In this document: positions 50,331 through 61,500 of the stretch, piece after piece
How the letters are laid out: the number at the start of each line of letters is the position of its first letter
Numbering within the stretch: position 1 is the stretch's first letter
NCBI RefSeq assembly: GCF_030704535.1
Contig: NC_081823.1
Span: 1,830,501 to 1,894,500, forward strand
DNA from: Vitis vinifera
Taxonomy: Eukaryota; Streptophyta; Magnoliopsida; Vitales; Vitaceae
Direction: 5' to 3'
Length of the DNA: 64,000 nt
The notes under the pieces: generated by a model
Database searches by the model: none
The model's input: only the letters and a program-made list of their open reading frames with translations
Told to the model about the DNA's origin: nothing
Position numbers and translations under genes: made by a program

Positions 50331-52938
50331 ATGAGAAGAAGCCAAACCCTAGGTTTAGGCGTGCCTTTACTCTTTGTTTCCTCTCCACCCACAAAAAACG
50401 AAAGGAAGAAAAAAGAAAGGGAATAGAATAAAGGTGAATTTAAGGTATTTTTTTCTTTTTCTATTCATTTTATTATATTTATTTTTATATTGACTTTATC
50501 TTTTCAAAAGACGGGTTTATATGTAAATAAAATATGATCGATTTAAATTATTTTTGGGATAAGTGTATTTAAATTTTTTTAATTAAATATATATATTTTT
50601 TCAAAGTTGATTAAACAAGGATATAAATTTTGATCAAATTAAAAAAAAAAAAATTGAAAATTTGCAGGATATCGTGTTGTAACCCACTAAATATTGAAAA
50701 AAAAAATCCATGAAATATAAAACAAAATGATAAAACCTAGAGTGATCTGTCTTTTCGTATTGACACGTAAGCACCATGCACCCATTTTCTTCCCCACAAT
50801 TTCTGCCTAAACATGAGGAGGAAGCATTATCCACGCACATACAAAAAGCTCCATTGATTTTGCCTTGACCAAAATAGTGGCAAATGGATATATCAATTAC
50901 CAAGAAAAGAGTAAAATAAATAAAAAGGTTCGTCATTAATTTCTAATGTTTTAGTTGGTATTCATGCCATTGATGAGGCAAGTTGCTCCCCATCTACCTA
51001 TCAAACTTTTGATAACTTTCATTGATTTTATTTTTTCAACTATTTTTTTTTTCAATTTGTTTAAGCTTAATTAAGATCCAAGGGTCTCAAATTTTTTAAT
51101 TTTTTAATACTTATTGTTTATAATTATTTTACATAACTTCCATAAATATAGAATTCAAAATAAAATCTATAAATCCTCAAGGCTAGGTTTGAATCAAAGA
51201 GAAAAAGAAAATCAAATATAATAAAAATTATTCAAAAAATAAATCTTATTTTGTATTCTCCTTTATTTATTTATTTTCCTTTTTTTTCTTTATCTCAAAA
51301 TTTTCAAAAGCTTGAGCAACTTATCATGCAAATAAACATTTTCTTCATAATATCAAATATGTATTAATAAAATGATACCATACCATGTTAAATGTCAAGA
51401 ATTAATAAAAAAAGGGTGACTCTTTGATATCCAAAAATATTTTTCAATATTACATTAAATATTTTTATCCAATTTTATAACGGTGTAAAATAAGAATGTG
51501 ATAAAGGTACAAAAAGATCAAATAATATTAGGGGGTACAACTTGGGTAGATTAGCCCGACCCAACCTGATGTTTAGATCGGTTTGAGCAAATATTTTTAA
51601 TACTTGGGGTTGAGCTTGAATTAAGTTTTTTGAACTTGAACTTAATTTTGATTGGGTTTAAACTAAGATTTGGACAACCAAACCCTAACCCAAACTCATT
51701 TTTAATAAACTCTATTTGATATTTTTATAATATTTATAATGTTTATTATCTTATATGATAATGTTTATTTTTTTTATATAGATTTTAAAGAAAAAAAAAT
51801 CAAATTGTAATTGTATTACATATTTTTTTTTCATTTTTTATAAAGATAAATAAGTTTATTTTATTTTTTAATTATTATCTTAAAGTTTTATTTTATTTAC
51901 TATTTAAATTTTGATATAAATATATAGAATTATAAAAATCAAATTTTTTATAACCATTATGGAATTTGAATCATACAGTCAAATCAACTTGACCAATTCG
52001 AATCGAACCGAGTCAACTTGAGTTTAATTTAATCAACCAAAGTTTAGCTTGACCGATCCGAGTTTAGAAAAATGAGATTGAGTTAAGTTTAGGTTGGATG
52101 CCTCGAGTTAGAAGTTGAGTTGAGTTTAAGTTGATTGTTTCTTAATTTGAATTTGGCTCAAGTTAACCATTGGCCAACCATCCCATTTAAGTTACAATCT
52201 TAAATACTACTAAAAAAAAGAAGTGTGAGTAATATATATATATATATATATAGAGTATATCTTGAAAAGTGTTGAAAGTTTCAAATACAAAATGGTAAGA
52301 ATTTAATTTCCCATTAATTGCAAATTAGATTTGATATTTACTTAGTAAAACCCCTTTATGAAGTGGGCCTTTGGAAGTCGGCAAACCAAACAACCAAAAG
52401 CAATGAACTAACAAACAGCAACTAACTCGAAAGAGTCGAAGTACTTCTGTAAGATATTTGATGAGACACCATGGACCCATTGGCAGTTGCCCACCGTTCT
52501 TCCCATTCATTTTTGCTGGCAAATGGTCCTCCCTCCATCCCCACTGCCCCTTTTCCTACTCAACCTCATTATTTGGCTGTCAGACTATACAGGAGGGAAG
52601 GAAAAAGGTTATGCTTGGGTTTGAGAAATGTTTGAAAGAAGACGAGAGATAAAAAGAAAATAGAAAAAAATTATAAATATATTTAAAGTGAATAAATAAT
52701 CTTTTATAATTACTTTAAACTCATTTAACTTATTTTAACTTTTCGATATAAAAAAAAATAATTCAACAAGTAAACATAAGAAAAATTTTTCTTAAATTTT
52801 TTTTTTTAGAAACTAAATATAACCTAAGAAAAATAAGCATCGATAAGGTAGAGATCTTTTTGAAGGGGCATTTACCTAGATTTTTTAATGAACTTATAGC
52901 ATTTAAAAAAGAATTGTAAAATTAATAATTATAAAATT
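50331..52938. repeat. Large tandem duplication, copy A (2.6 kb)
   Basis: It starts with atgagaagaagccaaaccctagg and runs to ...gaattgtaaaattaataat...aaatt, directly abutting copy B. Long near-identical blocks are shared with 52939-57925, for example the runs around ctcaaaattttcaaaagcttgagcaac and actcgaaagagtcgaa. It contains the intact Cys-rich ORF (50634-50936) and an uninterrupted target site for the element found in copy B. Confidence 0.85.
50634..50936 (-). CDS. Candidate small secreted Cys-rich peptide
   Basis: 100 codons from a true ATG. The N-terminus MTNLFIYFTLFLVIDISIC looks like a signal peptide. It is followed by a compact six-cysteine block with spacing C-1-C-7-C-4-C-5-C-4-C (about residues 32-58). 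The C-terminal third is hydrophobic and low in complexity, and may be fortuitous. I do not recognise the family; spacing does not match standard defensin or thionin patterns. The only sequence support is the start, the signal-like stretch and the comparison with copy B: within the Cys block the two copies differ at two positions, both synonymous, whereas downstream differences are mostly replacements. Could be chance in an AT-rich repeat. Confidence 0.3.
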   Translation of the reverse strand: MTNLFIYFTLFLVIDISICHYFGQGKINGAFCMCVDNASSSCLGRNCGEENGCMVLTCQYEKTDHSRFYHFVLYFMDFFFQYLVGYNTISCKFSIFFFLI

Positions 52939-53301
52939 ATGAGATGAAACCAAACCCTAGGTTGAGGCATGCCTTTACTCTTTGTTTCCTCTCCACCCAA
53001 AAAAAACAAAAGGAAGAAAAAAAAGGGAATAAAACAAAGGTGAATTTAAGGTTTTTTTTTTTCTCTTTTTCTTTTCATTTTATTATATTTATTTTTATAT
53101 TAATTTTGTCTTTTCAAAAGACGGGTTTATACATATATAAAATATGATTGATTTAAATTATTTTTGGGATAAGTGTATTTAATTTTTTTAATTAAATATA
53201 TATATTTTAAAAATTGATTAAACAAGGATATAAATTTTGATCAAATTAAAAAAAAAAAGTTTTGAAAAATTGTAGGATATCGTGTTGTAACTTGTAACCT
53301 A

Positions 53302-53557
53302 CTAAATATTGAATCTCAGCGGTTGAAAAAAAAATATATCCATGAAATATAAAACAAAATGATAAAACCTAGGGTGATCTATCTTTTCGTGTTGACACGT
53401 AAGCACCATGCACCCATTTTCTTCCCCACAATTTCGGCCTAAACATGAGGAGGAAGCATTATCCACGCACATGCAAAAAGCTCCATTGATTTTGCCTTGA
53501 CCAAATGGATATATCAATTACCAAGAAAATAGTAAAATAAATAAAAAGGTTCGTCAT
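53302..53557 (-). pseudogene. Broken copy of the Cys-rich peptide ORF
   Basis: Copy B of the ORF keeps the ATG and signal-like start, but an 11-bp deletion between that segment and the Cys block shifts the frame. The six cysteines remain readable only in a frame with no ATG. The Cys block is otherwise unchanged at the protein level. Confidence 0.5.
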
Positions 53558-54842
53558 TAATTTCTAATGTTTTAGTTGGTATTCATGCCATTGATGAGGC
53601 AAGTTGCTCCCCATCTACCTATCAAACTTTTGGAAACTTTCATTGATTTTATTTTTTCAATTTGTTTAAGCTTAATTAAGATCCAAGGGTCTCCAATTTT
53701 TTAATGTTTTAATACTTATTATTTATGATTATTTTACATAACTTCCATAAATATAGAATTCAAAATAAAATCTATATAATCCTCAAGGCTAGGTTTGAAT
53801 CAAAGAAAATATTCGATAAAGAGAATCAAATATAATAAAAGTTGTTCAAAAAATAAATCTTATCTTGTATTCTCCTTTATTTATTTATTTTCCTTTTTAT
53901 TTTCTTTATCTCAAAATTTTCAAAAGCTTGAGCAACTTATCATGCAAATAAACATTTTCTTCATTATATCAAATATGTATTAATAAAATGACACCGTACC
54001 ATGTTAAATGTCAAGAATTAATAAAAAAGGGTGACTCTTTGATATCCAAAAATATTTTTCAATATTACGTTAAATATTTTTATCCAATTCTATAACCATG
54101 TAAAATAAGAATGTGATAAAGGTAAAAAAGATCAAATGATATTAGGGAGTGAAACTTGGGTAGGTTAGCCCAACCCAACTTGATGTTTAGACGGGTTTGA
54201 GCAAATATTTCCAATACTTGGGGTTGAATTTGAATTAAGTTTTCTCGACTTGAATTTTATTTGATTGGGTTTAGACTAAAATTTGGACAATCAAACCCTA
54301 ACCCAAACTCATTTCTAATAAACTTAATTTGATATTTTTATAATATTTATAATGTTTATTATCCTATATGATAATGTTTATTTTTTTTATATATATTTTA
54401 AAGAAAAAAAATCAAATTGTAATTGTATTATATATTTTTTCATTTTTTATAAAGATAAATAAGTTTATTTTATTTTTTAATTATTATCTTAAAGTTTTAT
54501 TTTATTTACTATTTAAATTTTGGTATAAATATATAGAATTATAAAAATTAAATTTTTTATAACCAGTATGAATTTTGAATCATACAATTAAATCAACTTG
54601 ACCACTTCGAATCTAACCGAGTCAACTTAAGTTTAATTTAACCAACCAAAGTTTAACTTGACCAATCCAAGTTTAGAAAAATGAGATTGAGTTAAGTTTA
54701 GATTGGATGCCTCGAGTTAAAAATTGAGTTGAGTTTAGGTTGATTATTTCTTAATTTGAATTTGACTCAAGTTAACCATCGGCCAACCAACCTATTTAAG
54801 TTACAATCTTAAATACTACTAAAAAAAATGAAGTGTGAGTAA

Positions 54843-54877
<35 letters not shown>

Positions 54878-55202
54878 TGAAAAGTGTAGAAAGTTTCAAA
54901 TACAAAATGGTAAGAATTTAATTTCCCATTAATTGCAAATTAGATTTGATATTTACTTAGTAAAGCCCCTTCATGAAGTGGGGCCTTTGGAAGTCGGCAA
55001 ACCAAACAACCAGAAGCAATGAACTAACAAACAGCAACTAACTCGAAAGAGTCGAAATACTTTTGTAAGATATTTGATGAGACACCATGGACCCATTGAT
55101 AATTGATTTTCATATTTATTGGCAGTTGCCCACCATTCTTCCCATTCATTTTTGCTGGCACATGGTCCTCCATCCCCATTCCCCACTGCCCCTTTTCCTA
55201 CT

Positions 55203-55823
55203 GACAATTGTGTTTTGGATCTAGTTGGGTCCAAAAATTAAGATTTGATCCATGAAAATTGTATAATTGATGGGAAGGATATAAAATTTAAAGAGACCAA
55301 TATATCCTTCAAAACTATTTTGAATATTTTCTACTATAGTGTTTGACAAACTTTTTTATTTTAATTTTTTTAATAATTATTATGAAAATTTATTATTTTT
55401 AGAAAATAATTTTAAAATATATATTCTAAAAATATATCATTTAAAAAAAAATAATTTTGACATATTTTTTGTTAATTTTTACATACATAATTTTAAATAT
55501 ATATATTTTCCAAGATGTTTGATTTTTAAATAATAATAATAATAATAATTTATTTTTATTTTTTTTGGAAAATGGTGTATTTTTTCCAAATCACTAAATT
55601 AAATTAAATTAAAATTTATTGAGGTTTACAAAAGGAATAAAATTTAAATTAATGTTTTTCCATTTTTTTTTTCATAATAAATAAAGGTCATTTTTGGAAA
55701 GATAAAAAATTCATATCCTTCTTCTCAATTTCCACACTTTCTCTAGGTCTTGGGTTGAAATAGTGAACTTATATGGATCAAAACTTAATTTTTAGGTCCA
55801 ACTAGGTTCAAAACATAATTGTC
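55203..55823. mobile_element. 621-bp DNA element with 51-bp terminal inverted repeats
   Basis: The arms are 55203-55253 and 55773-55823; they match at 44 of 51 positions and start gacaattgtg / gacaattatg. The duplicated locus at 52551-52570 (ttttcctact|caacctcatt) lacks the element, giving an internal empty site. No target duplication could be read with confidence, so the superfamily is open. The interior is AT-rich and noncoding. Confidence 0.8.
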
Positions 55824-56202
55824 CCACCTCATTATTTGGCTGTCAGACGATCATTCATCCCTTTAACAAGAAAATCCAGGAGGGAAAGAAAAAAGGTTAT
55901 GCTTGGGTTTGAGAAATGTTTGAAAGACGACGAGAGATAAAAAGAAAATAGAAAAAAATTATAAATATATTTAAAGTGAATAAATAATTTTTTATAACTA
56001 CTTTAAACTTATTTTTTTTTTAATAGCTTCCTACAACCAAATATAACATAAAAAAACTAAATTAAAACAATAGATTAAAAATTAATAAATTTCTTTCAAC
56101 TCATTTTACTTGTTTTTTTTCTCATTTACATAAAGATGAAATAATTTGAATATTTTTTTAACTAATCAAGGTATTGAAAAAATTTATTATCTCAAATTTT
56201 AA

Positions 56203-56600
56203 TTGTGATGTTTTACATCGAATATGAGAAAAAGTTCATGATACTATATTAATATGATTTTTTTTTTTAATCTTGTAGACGTGATTCAAAGCTGTAAGGA
56301 CCATTTTTGGGTTTAAAACGAATAATATTTACGGATGGTTGGGTGTGGATTGATCATTGACTTTGGTGTGCGAGAGTTTGTTTGATCTTGTAGAGAGTGC
56401 TTATTTGTTTGACCTTACAATCCCATGTGTTTGCATAAAAGGATGTTTATAACTTCACATATTGAATAAATATGTGATAAAGTTTTTGTGTTGTATCAGT
56501 ATGAGCTTTTCTTAACCTTGTAAGCATGTTTTAAAGCCGTAATGACTTATTTTAGGTTTAAAAAGCATAATATATATACAGTTAAGTGTGAGTCATTACA
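56203..56600. repeat. Degraded dispersed repeat, family C (two partial units)
   Basis: Words gatgttttacatcgaatatgag, atcttgtagacgtga, aaagctgtaaggacc and aataatatttac, then tggtgtgcgagagtttgtttgatc, followed by a second partial unit from about 56455 (aaccttgtaagcatgttttaaagccgtaatg). Same order as at 48366 and 62578. Confidence 0.55.
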
Positions 56601-57925
56601 TTAATATTTTTAAAAGTGATTTTCAAAGGTATAAGATAAATTTAAACTTTTTGTACAAGATGCTCTACTTTAAGATAAAAGTTTATGATTTCAAACATAA
56701 GAGATAGGAAGTGTATCCAAATGGATGCTTAACATATTATTATTTATTTTATTTTTACATTGATCCAATCATAAATCAGAAATGATAAATAGGGTTTCGT
56801 AATCTTTAATTTTTTTGACTAGCTTACCATTATAAAAATACTAATGTTATATCATATTTTCACAATTATAATGGGATGTTAGGGTTTCTTAGTCTTAATC
56901 GATTTGATATTGACTATCAATCCATATTATTCAATAATTCTTTTAAGCTTTTGGGATTTTGATAACATGCACCCACATTTTTTTTTTGTAATATTTTGTG
57001 ATGGGTTTTGATTTTTTTTTAAGGGTCAAGATATGATGATTCAAGAAAAAGACAAGTATTAAGAATGATTCTTCATTGACAAGGAACCAAATTGAAAGTT
57101 GGATCATGGTGATAGGCAATTGACATAGAAAATTTGATTTGCCAACTCATGACATGAAAGCCCAAACTTGAACTTGAAGTTAGGAAACTATATACAATTC
57201 CACTTTATCAAAGTTGAAATGATCTTCAACCTCAATGCTAGATCTAGATTCTTTCCTTAGTGGAAAAGCTTTGAACACTATTCCTTTAAACTTATCTCTT
57301 TACTTATGGTTATAACCATTTTTCTTTCCTATTCCAACCTTGAATGGGGTTCACATCAATCCTTTGATTTTTTTTTTGTTGGGTCAACCCCTTTGATAGA
57401 TTTGAGCGCACAACTAAAAAGAAATTGGGTCATGATGTGGGCTAGGGTCCAAAGCCTAGACATGGTCCAATTCCAATTTAAGGGGTCCATGGGAGGAATT
57501 CTAAGCCCATAAGCATAGCAAATGAATGATTTTTACAATGAAGAACTTTAAGCTATTATTAGTTGTTGGAAAATTTGGGGGAAAATATAAAGGGAAGAAA
57601 AAATGAAGAAAAAAAAATAAAAATATGAAGTTAAAAATTCTTTTTATATGCTACTCAAACTCATTTAACTTATTTTAACTCTTCGATATAAAAATTAAAT
57701 AATTTTAAAATGTAAAACTTTTAATTATATATATATATATTATATTTTCTACAAGACAAGTAAACATAAGAAAAATTTTCCTTAACTTTTTTCTTTTTGA
57801 AAACCAAATATAACCTAAGAAAAATAAGTATTGAGAAGGTAGGGATCTTTTTGAAGGGGCAATTACCTAGATTTTTGATGAACTTATAGCATTTAAAAAA
57901 GAATTGTAAAATTAATAATATAATG

Positions 57926-58599
57926 AAAAAAATATAGTGGATCGATTTAGCTCCATAGATGGTAGGTTGGTGTAATATAAAATCGTCTCTTGAAAAGATA
58001 ATTTTTTATTTTTTATTTTTGATGTTTTCCTTCTATAGAGGGAGAGGTGTGGCATTTAGAGGGATGTCGTCTCTTCTCACGTCAGTATATCGAGATCATC
58101 TTTTTAAGAGGCAAGTTTATTTTTCTCATCTTCATAAAAATAATGATAGAATTAAAATTGCTTTCGAAATTGTCATTTTCTATATTTTTTTATTCAGTTG
58201 TAATTAGGAAAAAAGGAAGAAAAAACCCTACTTACCCTCTTTCATAACTTCATCCGTAGTCCAACTACTAGAATCAGAGATCACCCTAATCTTGGATCAC
58301 ATGCTAAAAGAATTCTTTTGTCTAATGAAGCACCGGTTTTTTTGTCTAAATTTTCAGAGTAGAATGCTGAAATGCTCATGGCACATTTCACAAAATTCAG
58401 AATAAAACAATTAAAGAGCAACCAAAATAATAAACAAAAAACTAAATTATATGTCAAACAATTAATCAATCATATTCTTCATGCAACAAGGCCTCAATCC
58501 AATGAACTAACCAAAAAGCAAAAAAAGAAAAAGAAAAAAAAGAATGAACACCAAAACTTCCAAAAATTCTCTCATTTTCTACCTTCAATGGTTCTACTT
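57926..58599. other. 3' flank of the second NCL gene
   Basis: No gene recognised. The part nearest 58600 is expected to carry the 3' UTR of the second NCL gene on the minus strand. Confidence 0.5.
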
Positions 58600-61500
58600 T
58601 TAGAACCATTTGGCAAAACCATCAAGAGCATAAACCAAAAGCAAAGACAATGGATACAGTAAGTATGCAACGATCGATGTCCAGACTGGGAAGGTGGAGC
58701 GCAAGCTTGCAAACATGCCCATCACCACGCATACGATCATAACAACGAGTACTTCAGCCGAGAAATCCCATGTCAATTCGCGTACGTAAATTATGGACAA
58801 TAGTACTGAAATCCCTAGGACATTGTTCATGAAGACTCCTCCATAGATCTGCATATCATCACATCACTAAGTATTAATCCTCCAAAGATTATAAAGCACT
58901 TATACAGATGCTATCAGCCACATTTCATTATCACATGGACTATATATACTTTTTTCTTTTTGTGCATGTAAATATTAGCATATACTAGATTGATGAAATG
59001 GATCGGAATAGTAATTATGGGGGGCAGACCTCAGAAAATGTCAAGGAAGTAGTTCTTTCTTTTCTTCTACTCGCGGCGGAGATCGCTGAAGTTGCAGCCC
59101 TAGCGTTGGTAGCTAACGGGACGAGGATGAATGCGATGAAAAACGACGATATATTAGCAGCTGTTGAGAAGGATTGTACACTATGTATGAGGGGTTCTGC
59201 TAGAACAGATAGAATAAGAATTCCAGCCAACAAAAGCATTATGGCCTTGAACCATGCCCAAGGAGATTTATCAACTGGCCCTGCACTGGTCTGTTCTACC
59301 AACTCGTCTGTCTCTTTCCAAGCTTTCTGCATCATCATGAAGTGTATAAATACTTTTAATATTGTTTCAAGGAGTCAAGGTATTGTTTTTGGTGAATACC
59401 TAACCCAAACCTAACCCGAACCTAACCCAATATATAGATGAGTTTTAACGATCATTTTCAATTTTCGGCCCAAGCCTTGGACAACTCAAGTTTGACCCAA
59501 ACTTCATTTAATATTTTTATAATATTTATAATGTAAAATTTTTAAGAAAAAAATATTAAATTATATTTTATCATATATTTTTATATTTTTAAATAGATAT
59601 ATAAATTTATTTATTTATTTATTTTGCTATCCTAAAATTTTGTCTCATTTGGGGTTTACATTTTCATATAAATATATAGAAAAAATTTCTTAAAACACAT
59701 TATAGATGAATTTTGAATTTTACAACTTGATCAACCCGGGTCTAAACTCACCAACCTAAACTTAAAAAAATGGGATTAAGTTGTGTCTCTTCCTTTAAAG
59801 GTAAAATTGGGTTAAATTTGGATTTATTTGTTTATTTTTTAATTTGAATTTGACTTAAATTGATCATCAACATGATCAATCCGTCAAAGTTACATTCACT
59901 TACAAGGAATATTTCGTCGTTCGGTTTGGGCGACTGCAGGGCCTGATGGCTGGAAATGTTAACCCATTTGGCAAGGCCTTGGATGAACTCCTCCTCATCG
60001 ATTAATCGGTCTCCATTGACGTCAAGTTTTTCCATTATTCTTGCGACCGCTTCGTCTACGTCTAGCGGCATGTCTCCAAACTTGATGCTCATAATGAGTT
60101 CTTTTAGTTCAGCTTGTGATATGCAATTGTCTCCATCAAGATCAATTCTCTCAAAGAGGCTGTAAATCGAATTAGCGCAAGAGCCTTAGAACTATTATAT
60201 GGGTTCCAAGAAATAATAAGGATATGAAAAAAAAATAGTAAGAAAAATAATTTTTTATATTTAATTTTAATATAGGAAACATAAAAAAATTAAATATAAT
60301 TAAAATTAATTAGTTAAAAATTTATATAATTTTAAATTATTTAATTTTTATATAAAAAACATAAAAATAAGTGAAATAAATTTAAAATAATATATAAAAC
60401 TTGACATTTTTTCCTTCATATTTTCTCTTAAGGTTTTCATGAATAAAATATGATCTTATAAAAATTAATAATTCAAAAGAATATTCAACATTTGATTAAT
60501 CAAACATCCTGAATTCAAATTTATAATTTATTTGTTATTACTTCCTATCTATTGAGCATGCATGATATATATTATGACCCCAAATCCGAACAACTTAAGA
60601 AAGTCCGTAACGCAACATCCTTAAAAAAACCTTGTAACACGCAAGAACAGTCTAATTAAAAGAATTGTAATATGCTATCTTACCTTTTTATATTTGCTAT
60701 ATCCGGCGTGTTATCCTCTTTAAGCAGGCTTCCTAGGCCACTGTTTTGAACATGTCTTAAAATCCCAGACATCAATTTTTCCTTCATTTCTTTTTCGTTC
60801 CTTCTCTTTAGAATCCAAGGCCGAAGAACCTAAACAACAACTCGACCAAATCAAAAACCAAATATTTGTTTGCTCATTTGAAAATGTTTTTAAAAACACT
60901 TTCAGTCTAAATTTAAAGAAAAAAAAAAAAAGCTTCAACAAAATTTGCAAAACACTTTTTAAATATTGAAAAATAACTTTTAATGTTTTGTCCGGAAATA
61001 TTTGATAAATGATTATTCCAAAAACACTTTTAAGGAAAATATTTTCACTAAATACTTAGAATAGAAACACGGTTAATAAACATGCGTTTTATAATAATTC
61101 TAGAAAGTGTTTTTAACTTCTTTTTTTTAAATATTTCAAGTAATAGAAAGACTAGAACAACTTTTTAAAATTGTTATAGATAGTCTTAACCCATTTAATA
61201 GTAATTTTATGAAATGTTTTTAATATTTTTAAAACTTAAATTTTTTTATTATTTAAGTATTAAAAATGTTAGAAATATTTTTTAAAATCACTACTAAATA
61301 CAAGTGTATGTTTGGTAGTGATTATTGGAAGTATTTCTAATATTTTTATTACTTGAAATATTAAAAATATTAAAAACGCTTCTTATAATCACTATCAAAT
61401 AGAATTTTAATGTAATTTAATTTCACTAAAAATACTTTGAATACAAATACTATAATTCGTTAGACAATGATTTAAAAAAACACTTTTAACATAATTAAAA

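Larger units (their letters stand above)
52939..57925. repeat. Large tandem duplication, copy B, interrupted
   Basis: Homologous to copy A from atgagatgaaaccaaaccctagg onward. It is interrupted by a 621-bp TIR element (55203-55823) and by about 1.6 kb of unrelated sequence (about 56017-57650, including a family C repeat). Homology to the end of copy A resumes at about 57657 (ctcatttaacttattttaac) and ends near 57925. A small insertion near 55100-55122 is also absent from copy A. Confidence 0.8.

Noticed and set aside
52325-52522. Minus-strand ORF repeated at 54971-55234 in the other duplication copy
   Set aside because: The two frames share a Cys/Leu-rich stretch only because the DNA is duplicated; N-termini differ and no family is recognisable.
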